From: Mucilaginibacter sp. Bleaf8
Lineage (GTDB): Bacteria > Bacteroidota > Bacteroidia > Sphingobacteriales > Sphingobacteriaceae
Direction: 5' to 3'
Assembly: GCF_018390515.1 (NCBI RefSeq)
Contig: NZ_JAHBBK010000003.1
Coordinates: 186,001 to 250,000 of the forward strand
DNA length: 64,000 nucleotides
Part shown: piece after piece, positions 26,754 through 36,336 of the stretch
How the letters are laid out: each line of letters opens with the position of its first letter
Position numbering within the stretch: the first letter of the stretch is position 1
Notes under the pieces: generated by a model
What the model was told of the DNA's origin: nothing
The model's database searches: none
What the model saw: only the letters and a program-made list of their open reading frames with translations
Translations under genes and position numbers: made by a program

Positions 26754-27014
26754 GTGATGATGAAAAAGCTGGCTTACACCATACTTATTACCGCAGCCGT
26801 TGCCACAACGGCCTGCAACAACTCCGGGCAAAAAACCGGCAATGACCGTGCCGACTCTGGCGCTACCAATGTAGGTAGCTCCGGCCCTTCGGATACATCG
26901 ATGGCTGCGGGCTCGGGTGCGCCGGTGGGCGTATCAACCGGTGGCAGCGATACCAGCACCTCTATGCAAAAGGATGGCGTTGCCAACCCGACGGTAGATT
27001 CGGTAAAGCAGTAG
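26754..27014 (+). CDS. Small low-complexity lipoprotein
   Basis: This 86-residue protein has a lipobox (VATTAC) after a short hydrophobic helix, then a disordered Gly/Ser/Thr/Asp-rich tail. Such short lipoproteins are common in Sphingobacteriaceae and have no known function. The coding call rests on the signal sequence. Confidence 0.6.
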   Translation: MMMKKLAYTILITAAVATTACNNSGQKTGNDRADSGATNVGSSGPSDTSMAAGSGAPVGVSTGGSDTSTSMQKDGVANPTVDSVKQ

Positions 27015-27151
27015 TCCCTTCCAACCCTCCCCGATAGGGAGGGCTTTTAATTTGCATTTGATGAATTTTTCTTTATCTGAAAGAACTCTTTTTCAATTCC
27101 ATTAGTAAAAATCAAAAAATACTGCTTTATTTTGCTAAATATTTTATCAAA

Positions 27152-28558
27152 ATGGAAGTTGGGATTTTAGGGATTGCGGTATTGATTTTACTGATAGCTG
27201 TGTATCTGTTCATCAGCAAAGCTAAAAATACGCAGGGAAATATACCGGCCGAGGAGCTGAACCGCCTGCAGGCCGAAAACGAGAGTTTGAAATTAAAGCT
27301 GGTAGCCGCCGAAGAACGCACCAAAGGCACCTTAGCCGAAAAGGAGAGCATTACCCAACTGCTGAAAGAAGAGAACATTAAGCTGGCCGACCAGCTGCTG
27401 TTTGAACGCCAGGAACTGGCCGAAACCCGCCAAACGCTGGAAAGTACACGCTCATTCTATAAAGCCCAGCAGGAAAAGCTGCAGGAGCAAAAGCAGGAGA
27501 TGGAGCAAACCCGCCAGCATTTTCAGCGTGAGTTTGAAAACGTGGCCGAAAAGCTGCTGAAAGAAAAATCGCGCGAGTTTATAGACGTGAACAAAAACAA
27601 CCTCGATCATATCCTGAACCCTTTAAAAGAAAATATTAAGGCTTTTGAAGAAAAGGTAGACAAGGTATACAACATGGAGGCCGCCGACCGTAATACCCTG
27701 AAAGGCGTTATTACCCAGCTGATGGAGCTGAACAAGCAGATTAGCAGTGAGGCGCAAAACCTGACCAACGCCCTGAAAGGCGACAACAAAAAGCAGGGTA
27801 ACTGGGGTGAGTTTATATTGGAAAAAGTGCTGGAACGCTCGGGCTTGATTAAAGACCGTGAATACCGCATACAGGCCAACTACCAGGCGGCTGATGGCAA
27901 CCGCTACCAACCCGATGTGGTGATTGATTTACCGGATGATAAGCACCTCATCATTGACTCTAAAGTATCCTTAATTGCGTACGAGCGTTTGGTAAACTGC
28001 GATAATGAAGACGAGCGCAAGCTGCATGCCCGTGCACATGTGGAATCATTGCGCAGCCACGTGCAGGGCTTATCGGCCAAAAACTACCATGCACTGAATA
28101 AGATCAACTCGCCCGACTTTGTGCTGTTGTTTGTGCCTATCGAATCATCCTTCAGTTTTGCGGTACAGCTGGATGCCGATCTGTTTAACGATGCCTGGGA
28201 CAAACGGGTGGTAATTGTAAGCCCATCAACCCTGCTGGCTACCCTGCGCACCATTGCCAGCATGTGGAAGCAGGAACGCCAAAACCGCAACGTGCTCGAA
28301 ATAGCCCGCCTTAGCGGCGAGATGTATGATAAGTTTGTAGGCTTTTTAACGGATATGGACGGTATAGGCCGCAACCTGAAATCAAGCCAGGATGCCTTTG
28401 ATAAAGCCATCAACAAACTCAGCGACGGCCGCGGCAACCTTACCATCACCGCCGAAAAAATCAAAAAACTGGGCGCCAAAGCCAATAAGCAAATTGAGCA
28501 GAAGTACTTGTTTGATGAACTGCCGCAGTTGGGGGATGGTGCAGAATCAGCCAATTAA
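27152..28558 (+). CDS. rmuC: DNA recombination protein RmuC
   Basis: This 468-residue protein has an N-terminal membrane anchor (VGILGIAVLILLIAVYLFI), a long coiled coil (about 30-190) and the RmuC nuclease-like domain (NWGEFILEKVLERSGL, then YQPDVVIDLPDDKHLIIDSKVSL). RmuC limits inversions and rearrangements at repeats, and homologues have been linked to phage defence. The length is normal. Single gene. Confidence 0.93.
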   Translation: MEVGILGIAVLILLIAVYLFISKAKNTQGNIPAEELNRLQAENESLKLKLVAAEERTKGTLAEKESITQLLKEENIKLADQLLFERQELAETRQTLESTRSFYKAQQEKLQEQKQEMEQTRQHFQREFENVAEKLLKEKSREFIDVNKNNLDHILNPLKENIKAFEEKVDKVYNMEAADRNTLKGVITQLMELNKQISSEAQNLTNALKGDNKKQGNWGEFILEKVLERSGLIKDREYRIQANYQAADGNRYQPDVVIDLPDDKHLIIDSKVSLIAYERLVNCDNEDERKLHARAHVESLRSHVQGLSAKNYHALNKINSPDFVLLFVPIESSFSFAVQLDADLFNDAWDKRVVIVSPSTLLATLRTIASMWKQERQNRNVLEIARLSGEMYDKFVGFLTDMDGIGRNLKSSQDAFDKAINKLSDGRGNLTITAEKIKKLGAKANKQIEQKYLFDELPQLGDGAESAN

Positions 28559-28604
28559 TTTAAATAAACATCAATATCTTTATTCACTTAAGCTTTAATC
28601 ACGT

Positions 28605-29420
28605 ATGAAACTAATTTTACCCGTATTAATTGTACTCACTTTTATTTCTTGCAAATCCAAAACCAATGACTTAAAAGCAGATGGATTAAAAGGAGATATT
28701 TCAAGTATAACTGAATCTACTTATGACGCTACTGAAAAATTCGGTGAACCACAAAAAGGTCGCCTCAAGAATACGTCTATTTATAAGTTAAATACTGATG
28801 GCAATACAGTCGAGAATATTTACACAAGTATGCCTGATACTATAATTTATGATAAAATAACAGACAATGAGGATCTATCTGACGGTAATAATTCAGCAAA
28901 AGATACTATCGTAAATAAAAAAAGTGTTTTTACAACATACTATATCTTTAACGATAAGGGACAAAAAATCGAACTTAAGGATTCAAAAAATGGCCCTGTT
29001 AAAGCAAAACTTGTATACGATGACAGAGGGAAGTGTGTAGAATTTAATACTTATGATGATAATAAAAAGCTCTCTACAAAACAGAGAAATACTTATGATA
29101 ATAATAATTTAATAATAGCAAAAGTGTATGATGCTGATGGCAGTTTAAAGACACTCTACAAAAACAAGTATGATGATGCAGGTAAATTACTTCATTTTGA
29201 AGAACTTAGTAATGGCAACAAGTCAAGCAAAAAGTATGTTTATACCCGTGACGGTAATGGATTAATCATTACAGAAAAAAGATACGACGATAATGAACTA
29301 ATGGAAAATTTAGCGTTTAAATACCGTGACTTTGATAGCAAAGGCAATTGGCTTAAACGTTTAGAATATCAGGATGGTAAAATAATTAAGCTCACAGAAA
29401 GAAGCATTCAATATAGATAA
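28605..29420 (+). CDS. AT-rich lipoprotein with YD-type repeats
   Basis: This 271-residue protein has a lipobox (VLTFISC) and a series of degenerate beta repeats, each with YDDxGK or YDxxNxL cores (VYDDRGKCVEF, TYDNNNLIIAKVYDADGSL, KYDDAGKLLHFEEL, YTRDGNGLIITEKRYDD). These resemble YD/RHS-type or YwqK-like repeats, but it is far too short to be an RHS toxin shell. Base composition is much more AT-rich than the flanking rmuC and thiL genes, hinting at transfer. Function unknown. Confidence 0.65.
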   Translation: MKLILPVLIVLTFISCKSKTNDLKADGLKGDISSITESTYDATEKFGEPQKGRLKNTSIYKLNTDGNTVENIYTSMPDTIIYDKITDNEDLSDGNNSAKDTIVNKKSVFTTYYIFNDKGQKIELKDSKNGPVKAKLVYDDRGKCVEFNTYDDNKKLSTKQRNTYDNNNLIIAKVYDADGSLKTLYKNKYDDAGKLLHFEELSNGNKSSKKYVYTRDGNGLIITEKRYDDNELMENLAFKYRDFDSKGNWLKRLEYQDGKIIKLTERSIQYR

Positions 29421-29437
29421 CAGATACTATCATTTAA

Positions 29438-29475
29438 AATAAAGGCTGATTTTTAAAAAATCAGCCTTTATTTTA
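29438..29475. terminator. Bidirectional terminator
   Basis: AAGGCTGATTTTT pairs with AAAAATCAGCCTT with A and T runs on both sides, serving the convergent YD-repeat lipoprotein and thiL genes. Confidence 0.85.
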
Positions 29476-30522
29476 TCCTTTCTTAAACGCATTCCAGCCC
29501 TGTGCCTTTAGCTCGTGTACCTGGCCGCTTTTCGAGATCAGGTTGCGGCCGGCTGCGGGCTCGGTGATGTAGCCGATGATGGTAACATCCACATCATTCT
29601 TGATCTTGTCGTAGTCAGCTTGTTTTATGGTGAACAGCAGTTCATAATCCTCGCCGCCACTTAGGGCGCAAACAGTAGGGTCGAGGTTAAACTCGCGGGC
29701 TGTTTCGTAAGTCATGGGATCAATCGGAATCTTTTCTTCATACAGCTGGCAACCTTTGTTGCTCTGGGTACAAATGTGCAGCAGTTCGGAAGCCAAACCG
29801 TCTGATACGTCGATCATTGAGGTAGGCTTCACATTCATATTTTTCAGCAGATCCACAATATCCAAACGGGCCTCTGGCTTAAGCTGGCGTTCAATGATAT
29901 AATCTTTGCCTTCCAGATCGGGTTGTATTTGCGGGTTTTCCAGAAAAATCATTTTTTCACGTTCCAGCAATTGCAAACCGGTGTAAGCACCGCCCAAATC
30001 GCCCGATACACAAATCAGGTCGCCTTCCTGCGCACCGTTACGGTAGGCTATGTTTTCTTCATCAGCATAACCCAAAACCGTTACACTGATAACCAGACCC
30101 TGCTTGGACGACGTAGTATCGCCGCCAATGATATCTACCCGGTACTTATCGCACGCCAGGTAAATACCCTCATACAATTCTTCAATAGCCTCTAACGTAT
30201 ATTTGCTCGACATGCCTATAGAAATGGTAACCTGCGCAGGTATGGCATTCATGGCACATATATCACTCAGGTTTACCTGTACTGCCTTGTAACCCAAATG
30301 CTTTAACGGCGTGTAGGCTAAATCAAAGTGAATACCCTCCAGTAGCATATCGGTTGATACCAGCACCTTCTTGCCGGCATAATCCAGCACGGCGGCATCA
30401 TCACCCACACCTTTAAGGGTGCTTTTGTGGGTTAGCTTAATATTTTTAGTGAGATGGTTAATCAAGCCAAACTCGCCCAGTTCGTTAATATGTGTTTTAT
30501 CTACGTTGTCAAATAGGTCCAT
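29473..30522 (-). CDS. thiL: Thiamine-monophosphate kinase ThiL
   Basis: This 349-residue protein has GVGDDAAVLD near the N-terminus, STDMLLEGIHFD, GGDTTSS, the SGDLGGAYTGL segment and DVSDGLASELLHI, all ThiL (AIRS fold) signatures. It phosphorylates thiamine phosphate to thiamine diphosphate, the final cofactor step. The ATG at 30522 is preferred because the longer TTG start at 30543 falls inside a perfect -7 box (TACTTTTG, 30541-30548, minus strand). Confidence 0.94.
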   Translation of the reverse strand: MDLFDNVDKTHINELGEFGLINHLTKNIKLTHKSTLKGVGDDAAVLDYAGKKVLVSTDMLLEGIHFDLAYTPLKHLGYKAVQVNLSDICAMNAIPAQVTISIGMSSKYTLEAIEELYEGIYLACDKYRVDIIGGDTTSSKQGLVISVTVLGYADEENIAYRNGAQEGDLICVSGDLGGAYTGLQLLEREKMIFLENPQIQPDLEGKDYIIERQLKPEARLDIVDLLKNMNVKPTSMIDVSDGLASELLHICTQSNKGCQLYEEKIPIDPMTYETAREFNLDPTVCALSGGEDYELLFTIKQADYDKIKNDVDVTIIGYITEPAAGRNLISKSGQVHELKAQGWNAFKKG

Positions 30523-30780
30523 GTGAGCACAAATTGTTTTCAAAAGTACAAAAGCTGTACCTAATAATGTGATAGCTAAGTGTAAAGTTCAGTATTTACA
30601 TTACTAAACCTACAATTAATAAATCGGTACAATACTGAAATTATTTAAACACAACTATTTATACAATGAGTAAAAAGTAATTTTTGTAACTTAAAGTGTC
30701 AAAATCTGATTACAATAGCATTCAGTTAACATTGGTTTAATATTAAAAAGGGATTTTTGGAAGCTCAAATTTTAAAGTCT

Positions 30781-32310
30781 ATGAAAATTAAAAATTTACT
30801 CATCTATCTGTTTGTCCCGCTTATTATGGCCGGCTGCAAGAAATCCCATGACGATTCTGATCAGATACCGGATGTACCTAACATACCTGTAGAACAGGTT
30901 AAAAAACCATTCACGATAACCGAAGATTTTGAAAATGGCAGCAAGCCTACTGGTTATATTGCCGGTGATGTTGCTTTTGCAACCGGTTCATGGAGTTTGG
31001 ATGGTGCATTTGTTGGTAATGCAGCTAACGATATAAAGAACGGAAAGCAAAGTATACGTTTAAGAGGCACTAAGAACGATGCAAAACAGAATGGCATATT
31101 TGGCATGAACTTCGACATTAGAAACGTGCAGTCCATTTCCATAAAATCTTCTTTAACCAACTTTGCCGATAACCAAAAGCCGGGCAGCAGTCCGCTACTA
31201 AAGGGCTACTGGGAACTACAGGTATCAAAAGACGGGGGCAAAACCTACAGTAAAATTGGTGAAACTGTAAATCCAACCAGTACTACCGAGTTAACCACTA
31301 CGCTATATAACATAACCGACACTGTTGCCCAACGCTTCCGGATTGTCAATACTTCTGATTTTAATAAAGACGACCGGGTTAGGTTGAGCATTGACGATAT
31401 TACCTTTACCGGCTTAGGCAATTCAGGCGTTACAGTTAACATTCCGGATACCAATCCGGGTGATAACGGAGGAGACTCAGGTTCTGGCACACCAACGCCG
31501 GCACGCGGCATTACCATTGGCGCCGATGTACCGCCAAATACCGGCGATAACAGCAACCTGCTGTTTGGTAACCCTTCCTTAGCTAACGGAGCCATGATGG
31601 ATAATTATTTGATTGATCAGGGGTATTATGTGGAATCGTACAGCGCTACCCGTGGCACGCCTAACTGGGTAAGCTGGCACCTGGATGAAAGCAATACCAC
31701 CAACGCTACCGGCCGTTTGGATAATTTTGCTGCTTTTAGCGGCTTACCTACAGGCTATTATCAGGTACAAAGCACCAGCTACTCTGGTTCAGGGTTTGAC
31801 CGTGGTCACAACTGCCCATCGGCCGACAGAACCAGTTCTACCAATGCCAACTCGGCTACCTTCCTGATGACGAACATGATTCCGCAGGCACCAAATAATA
31901 ATCAGCAGACCTGGAACAACCTGGAGGGTTATTTACGCACACAGGTTACTGCCGGTAATGAGGTTTATATCATTATGGGTAACTATGGTAAAGGTGGCGT
32001 GGGCAGCAAAAGCTCGGCTACCGTAACCACTATTGATAACGGCCATGTAATCGTACCAGCCAATGTTTGGAAAGTAGCGGTGATTATCCCGAAAGGTAAT
32101 GCCGATTTATACCGTACCGGCAATATCAGCGGTGTAAGGGTATTAGCCGTAAACACGCCAAACGTGAACAGTATTGATGAAGACTGGAAAAAATATGTTA
32201 CTACGGTTAGAGCTATTGAAACAGCTATGGGTAACGGTTTCAACCTGTTATCAAACCTGCCGCAGGCCGCCCAAGATGCGCTGGAAACCAAAACAGATTC
32301 GGGTATATAA
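30781..32310 (+). CDS. DNA/RNA non-specific endonuclease, lipoprotein
   Basis: With the ATG at 30781 this is a 509-residue lipoprotein (lipobox IMAGC). The first half is a beta-sandwich adhesion-like domain, followed by a Pro/Gly/Asp linker at about 220-245. The C-terminal half is a beta-beta-alpha-Me nuclease of the NucA/EndoG type, with the catalytic motif DRGHNCPSADR (about 340) and NMIPQAPNNNQQTWNNLE, which holds the metal-binding Asn. It should degrade nucleic acids at the cell surface, for nutrition or against transforming DNA. Confidence 0.9.
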   Translation: MKIKNLLIYLFVPLIMAGCKKSHDDSDQIPDVPNIPVEQVKKPFTITEDFENGSKPTGYIAGDVAFATGSWSLDGAFVGNAANDIKNGKQSIRLRGTKNDAKQNGIFGMNFDIRNVQSISIKSSLTNFADNQKPGSSPLLKGYWELQVSKDGGKTYSKIGETVNPTSTTELTTTLYNITDTVAQRFRIVNTSDFNKDDRVRLSIDDITFTGLGNSGVTVNIPDTNPGDNGGDSGSGTPTPARGITIGADVPPNTGDNSNLLFGNPSLANGAMMDNYLIDQGYYVESYSATRGTPNWVSWHLDESNTTNATGRLDNFAAFSGLPTGYYQVQSTSYSGSGFDRGHNCPSADRTSSTNANSATFLMTNMIPQAPNNNQQTWNNLEGYLRTQVTAGNEVYIIMGNYGKGGVGSKSSATVTTIDNGHVIVPANVWKVAVIIPKGNADLYRTGNISGVRVLAVNTPNVNSIDEDWKKYVTTVRAIETAMGNGFNLLSNLPQAAQDALETKTDSGI

Positions 32311-32329
32311 TTGATATCCTTCATTAAAA

Positions 32330-32372
32330 TAAAAAGGGTGATGAGCTTGGCGCTCATCACCCTTTTTATTTT
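32330..32372. terminator. Bidirectional terminator between the nuclease and ruvX
   Basis: AAAAAGGGTGATGAGC pairs perfectly with GCTCATCACCCTTTTT around a short TTGGC loop, followed by T-rich sequence in both directions. Confidence 0.88.
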
Positions 32373-32388
32373 TGGTTACAATTTTGTG

Positions 32389-32808
32389 TTACATAAATGC
32401 TCTACGCTCCATCCAGGATTGTAAGATAATAACGGCTGATACGGTATCAACCAGGGCCTTATTTTGCCGCCCTGCTTTTTTTACCCCACCGGCCAATATA
32501 GCGGCCGATGCCATTTTAGAGGTAAAGCGCTCATCAATCCGGTCAACGGGTATCTCCGGAAAGGTTTTTTTGAGCAGGTTTACAAAGCCCGTTACATGAA
32601 AGGCCGATTGCGATGGCGTATTGTCCATTTGCTTAGGTTCGCCCACTACAAAGGTTTCCACCTGTTCGGTTTGCATATAGCGTTTTAGGTAGTCGATGAT
32701 ATCCTTAGGGTGTATGTTATCAAGCCCGGTGGCAATCATTTGCAGGGGGTCGGTTACAGCAATGCCTATGCGCTTGGTACCGTAATCAAAAGCCATTATT
32801 CGGGCCAT
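32389..32808 (-). CDS. ruvX: Putative Holliday junction resolvase / pre-16S rRNA nuclease YqgF (RuvX)
   Basis: This 139-residue RNase H-fold protein has FDYGTKRIGIAVTDP at the start, VVGEPKQMD, DERFTSKMA and a final DTVSAVIILQSWM, the full YqgF pattern. The family matures the 5' end of 16S rRNA and has also been proposed to resolve Holliday junctions. A -7 box (TAACTTTG, minus strand, 32866-32873) lies upstream. Confidence 0.92.
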   Translation of the reverse strand: MARIMAFDYGTKRIGIAVTDPLQMIATGLDNIHPKDIIDYLKRYMQTEQVETFVVGEPKQMDNTPSQSAFHVTGFVNLLKKTFPEIPVDRIDERFTSKMASAAILAGGVKKAGRQNKALVDTVSAVIILQSWMERRAFM

Positions 32809-32944
32809 ACTTTGTTATGTGTTGTTGGCCTTAGGCCGGTAATCAGAACAATAATTAATTGGCTACAAAGTTAACTATTAATCATCTAACACCACGTTAC
32901 ATGTATCTGACAGCATACAATTAAAATTTTATTAACTTGCACCA

Positions 32945-34084
32945 ATGCAGTTTAAAGAGATAGTAGGGCAGCAAGCTGTAAAGCAACACTTAATTCGTAC
33001 CGTTCAGGAGAACAGGGTAAGCCATGCACAGTTATTTCTGGGTCCCGAGGGTTCGGGTAGCCTGGCGCTGGCGGTGGCTTATGCACAATACCTTTCGTGC
33101 GAAAATAAGCAGCCCACCGACTCCTGCGGGGAATGTGCCTCGTGCCGTAAGTATCAGAAACTGATGCACCCCGACCTGCATTTTTCATACCCGTTTTTTG
33201 CCAAGCATAAAGATGATACCGCGCTGAGCTTTATTGAAGAGTGGCGCGAAGCTTTTACGGCGCATCCGTATCTTAGCCTGGATACCTGGCGCAGCTACCT
33301 GGAGGCCGATAACAAACAGGCTAACATAAATATAGCCGAGTGTCATCAAATCATTAAAAAACTAAGTTTAAAGCCGTTTGAGTCGGTTTATAAGATATTG
33401 ATTTTATGGCTGCCCGAATACCTGGATAAGGAAGGTAACACGCTGCTTAAAATTATTGAAGAGCCGCAGCCTAATACCGTGTTTTTGCTGGTAGCACAAA
33501 ATCAGGATCAGATACTGAACACTATTCTATCGCGTACGCAGCTGGTTAAAATACCGGCGCTTAGCTTTGATGAAGTGCGCAATTACCTGATTGGGGAGCG
33601 GGGCGTACCACAACAAACTGCCGAAGAGGCTGCTTACCTGAGTTGCGGTAACATGACCGAGGCTTTGGCCATGCTGCACCAGGAAACCAAAAGCTATCAT
33701 CAGGATTTTTTAAGCTGGCTGCGCAAATGCTACAGCAACAAAGGTCTTGAAATTATGCCCTTTGTGGATCAGATTGCAAAAGCTGGCCGCGAGAGTCAGA
33801 AAAACTTTGTGCGTTACGGTATCAGCTACATACGCGAATGTTGTTTGATATTAAGCGGCGCTGCCAACCTGGTACACCTGCCGGCTGCCGAGAAAGAAAC
33901 CGCACAAAAAATGGCCGCTGTAATGACACTGCCCATGGCCAGGGCCATCAGTACAGAACTGGAAAAGGCGCATTACGCAATAGAAAGAAATGCAAACCCT
34001 AAAATTTTGTTTTTAGATGTATCTTTGCAGATTATAAGAATTTTACATTTTAAAATGCTCCCGCAAGGGACTCAATATATATAA
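32945..34084 (+). CDS. holB: DNA polymerase III delta' subunit
   Basis: This 379-residue clamp-loader subunit has a degenerate P-loop (GPEGSGSLALA, lacking the GKT lysine, as usual for delta'), a zinc module with C-x8-C-x2-C-x2-C spacing (CENKQPTDSCGECASC), and LLKIIEEPQPNTVFLL and TILSRTQ of the sensor regions. It loads the beta clamp onto DNA with the other clamp-loader subunits. Six bases separate it from ricT, the conserved holB-ricT-gldH order. Confidence 0.92.
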   Translation: MQFKEIVGQQAVKQHLIRTVQENRVSHAQLFLGPEGSGSLALAVAYAQYLSCENKQPTDSCGECASCRKYQKLMHPDLHFSYPFFAKHKDDTALSFIEEWREAFTAHPYLSLDTWRSYLEADNKQANINIAECHQIIKKLSLKPFESVYKILILWLPEYLDKEGNTLLKIIEEPQPNTVFLLVAQNQDQILNTILSRTQLVKIPALSFDEVRNYLIGERGVPQQTAEEAAYLSCGNMTEALAMLHQETKSYHQDFLSWLRKCYSNKGLEIMPFVDQIAKAGRESQKNFVRYGISYIRECCLILSGAANLVHLPAAEKETAQKMAAVMTLPMARAISTELEKAHYAIERNANPKILFLDVSLQIIRILHFKMLPQGTQYI

Positions 34085-34090
34085 CCAATT

Positions 34091-35581
34091 ATGGGATGTG
34101 GAAGTTGCTCAACAGGCGGTGGATGCACACCGGCGGGCTGCAAAAGTAATGGCTCTTGCCTTACTAATGGCTGCAGCAAGCTGGATGTGTACGATTGGCT
34201 GGCACACATGGATATGCCAACCAACTATAAGCCTTTCAATATAGTTGAAATTAAATTTAAAGGGTCGCGTAAAGACTTTTATGCGAACGTAGACAATATT
34301 TACCTCGAAGCCGGCGAACTGGTGGTGGTTGAAACGCCTACCGGTGGTTATGATGTGGGCCACGTATCGCTAACCGGCGAACTGGTGCGCATGCAAATGG
34401 TAAAACGCCATGTAAAAGAGGGCGATGTTACCAAGAAGATATTTCGCCGTGCTACGCCTGCCGACGTGGATAAATGGAAAGCTGCCAAGGATATGGAATG
34501 GGAAACCATGCACCGTGCCCGCAAGCTGGCGCTTGACCTGAACCTATCGATGAAGATCAGCGACGTGGATTACCAGGGCGATAAAACCAAGGCCACCTTC
34601 TTTTACACTGCCGATGGCCGTGTGGATTTCCGGGAGCTGATCAAAAAAATGGCCGAGGCTTTCCGTATCCGTATTGAGATGCGGCAGATTGGCATGCGGC
34701 AGGAAGCCAGCCGCCTGGGCGGTATCGGTTCATGCGGGCGCGAGTTGTGTTGCTCAACCTGGTTAACTGATTTTAAAACGGTATCTACTTCGGCGGCACG
34801 CTATCAAAACCTGTCGTTAAACACCCTGAAACTGGCCGGCCAGTGCGGTAAGCTGAAATGCTGCTTGAACTACGAGCTGGACAGCTACATGGATGCCCTT
34901 AAACATATACCCGATAATGTAAACATACTGCGTACCCAGCAAGGCGACGCCCGTTTACAAAAAACGGATATTTTTAAACGCATGATGTGGTTTAGCTACC
35001 CCGGTGCCGAAAACTGGATACCGCTGCATGTTAACCGCGTTAAAGAAATTCAGAAACAGAACAAGGAAGGCATAATGCCGGAGGACTTGGGCGAAATTGT
35101 GGAAGCACCTGCAGCGGTAGCCAAAGTACTGGATTATGAGAACGTAGTAGGTCAGGATAGCCTTACCCGGTTAGATGAGCGCAGCCAGCAAAACAAGAAA
35201 AAGAAGAAAAACAAAAAGCCGGGCAACGGTAACCAGCAACAAGCTGTTACAGATAAAGCGCCTCAGCAAAACAACAAACCGGCCGAAGCCAAAAAGCCAC
35301 AGCAAAATAATAGCCAGCAAGGAGAGGGCAAAAAACAACAGCCCAACAACCAGCAACGCGATAAAAGGCAACAGCAAAATAATCAGCCCAAACAACAGGT
35401 AAAAGCTGTGGTTATACAGGAAACGATTGAAGTTACAACAACCGAAGTTGTGGTGATTAAAACAGAAGATGGCGAGCAGGCCAAACGTAATAATCATCGC
35501 CGCAACAGAAATCGTAACCGCAATCGTAACAATAACAACAGTAATAACAATCAGCAGCCAAAAGATAACCCACAGCCATGA
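34091..35581 (+). CDS. ricT: RicT/YaaT PSP1-domain protein
   Basis: This 496-residue protein has a Cys-rich N-terminus (eight cysteines in about 40 residues) and a PSP1 domain (EIKFKGSRKDFYANVDN…RVDFRELIKKMAEAFRIRIEMRQIG), then conserved SCGRELCCSTW and CGKLKCCLNYEL cysteines that can hold Fe-S clusters. In Bacillus RicT works in the Y-complex that controls mRNA decay. From about residue 365 it carries a low-complexity Lys/Gln/Asn/Arg-rich tail of some 130 residues that could bind RNA or drive condensation. The stop overlaps gldH. Confidence 0.88.
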   Translation: MGCGSCSTGGGCTPAGCKSNGSCLTNGCSKLDVYDWLAHMDMPTNYKPFNIVEIKFKGSRKDFYANVDNIYLEAGELVVVETPTGGYDVGHVSLTGELVRMQMVKRHVKEGDVTKKIFRRATPADVDKWKAAKDMEWETMHRARKLALDLNLSMKISDVDYQGDKTKATFFYTADGRVDFRELIKKMAEAFRIRIEMRQIGMRQEASRLGGIGSCGRELCCSTWLTDFKTVSTSAARYQNLSLNTLKLAGQCGKLKCCLNYELDSYMDALKHIPDNVNILRTQQGDARLQKTDIFKRMMWFSYPGAENWIPLHVNRVKEIQKQNKEGIMPEDLGEIVEAPAAVAKVLDYENVVGQDSLTRLDERSQQNKKKKKNKKPGNGNQQQAVTDKAPQQNNKPAEAKKPQQNNSQQGEGKKQQPNNQQRDKRQQQNNQPKQQVKAVVIQETIEVTTTEVVVIKTEDGEQAKRNNHRRNRNRNRNRNNNNSNNNQQPKDNPQP

Positions 35582-36054
35582 GTTTAAGGCGTAAGCTTTT
35601 ATCAACGTTATTTATAGCCGCTATGGCAGCAGCCGGTTGCGGCGACACTAAAGCGGTTATGGATAACAATACCGAAATCCCTAACCAAAACTGGTCGTAC
35701 GGTAAAAAGATAACTTATGATGTGGCTATAGACGATCCGAACATAGCCTATAACCTGTGCTTTAACGTACGGGTTACAGCAAGCTACCGTTATTCAAACA
35801 TGTTCGTCATTATTCAGGAGAGTGGCGGCCCTTTAAAAAAGAAAGGTACGCGCTACGAGTTTAAACTGGCCAGCCCAACCGGTGAATGGCTGGGTAAGGG
35901 ATCGGGCAGTATGTATAGTTACCAGATGCCGTTTAAAACGCAATACCGCTTTCCGGCCAAAGGCACCTATCATTTTGAGATTGAGCAGAACATGCGCGAT
36001 AATCCGCTGAAAGCGGTAAACGACGTTGGTTTGCGGATAGAAAAAGCCGAGTAG
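35578..36054 (+). CDS. gldH: Gliding motility lipoprotein GldH
   Basis: This 158-residue lipoprotein (lipobox AAAGC) has the GldH body (NWSYGKKITYDVAIDD, then YNLCFNVRVTASYRYSN and the late FEIEQNMRDNPL segment). GldH is required for gliding in Flavobacterium johnsoniae but is also conserved in non-gliding relatives, so motility cannot be concluded. It is translationally coupled to ricT (ATGA overlap). Confidence 0.9.
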   Translation: MSLRRKLLSTLFIAAMAAAGCGDTKAVMDNNTEIPNQNWSYGKKITYDVAIDDPNIAYNLCFNVRVTASYRYSNMFVIIQESGGPLKKKGTRYEFKLASPTGEWLGKGSGSMYSYQMPFKTQYRFPAKGTYHFEIEQNMRDNPLKAVNDVGLRIEKAE

Positions 36055-36057
36055 ATA

Positions 36058-36095
36058 TTAAAAGCGCCATTTCATCGGAAATGGCGCTTTTTTAT
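36058..36095 (+). terminator. Terminator after gldH
   Basis: AAAGCGCCATTTC pairs with GAAATGGCGCTTT around an ATCG loop and is followed by a T run, immediately after the gldH stop. Confidence 0.9.
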
Positions 36096-36261
36096 TGCCT
36101 CAATCTTGTAAGCGCTAAATTAATGCTAAGGCTTCATTTAAGCACTTTTACCTATTAAACAACACACAGGGTGGTTGCTATACATTTAATCGACCAGGCA
36201 GCCTTTAAATGGGTTAAACAGAAAAGGGTAATATATAATAGCTCACCGAAATTAGCACAAA

Positions 36262-36311
36262 ATAAAACGCCCTGTTCAATAGGGCCGGGATAGAACCACT
36301 GAACAGGGCGA
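36262..36311 (-). terminator. Terminator of the small glucosaminidase gene
   Basis: On the minus strand CGCCCTGTTCA pairs with TGAACAGGGCG and is followed by TTTTATTTTG. It lies 26 bases past the stop codon. The remaining bases from 36096 to 36261 show nothing recognisable. Confidence 0.8.
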
Positions 36312-36336
36312 AAAATTAAAAAAAGACTATTAAAAA

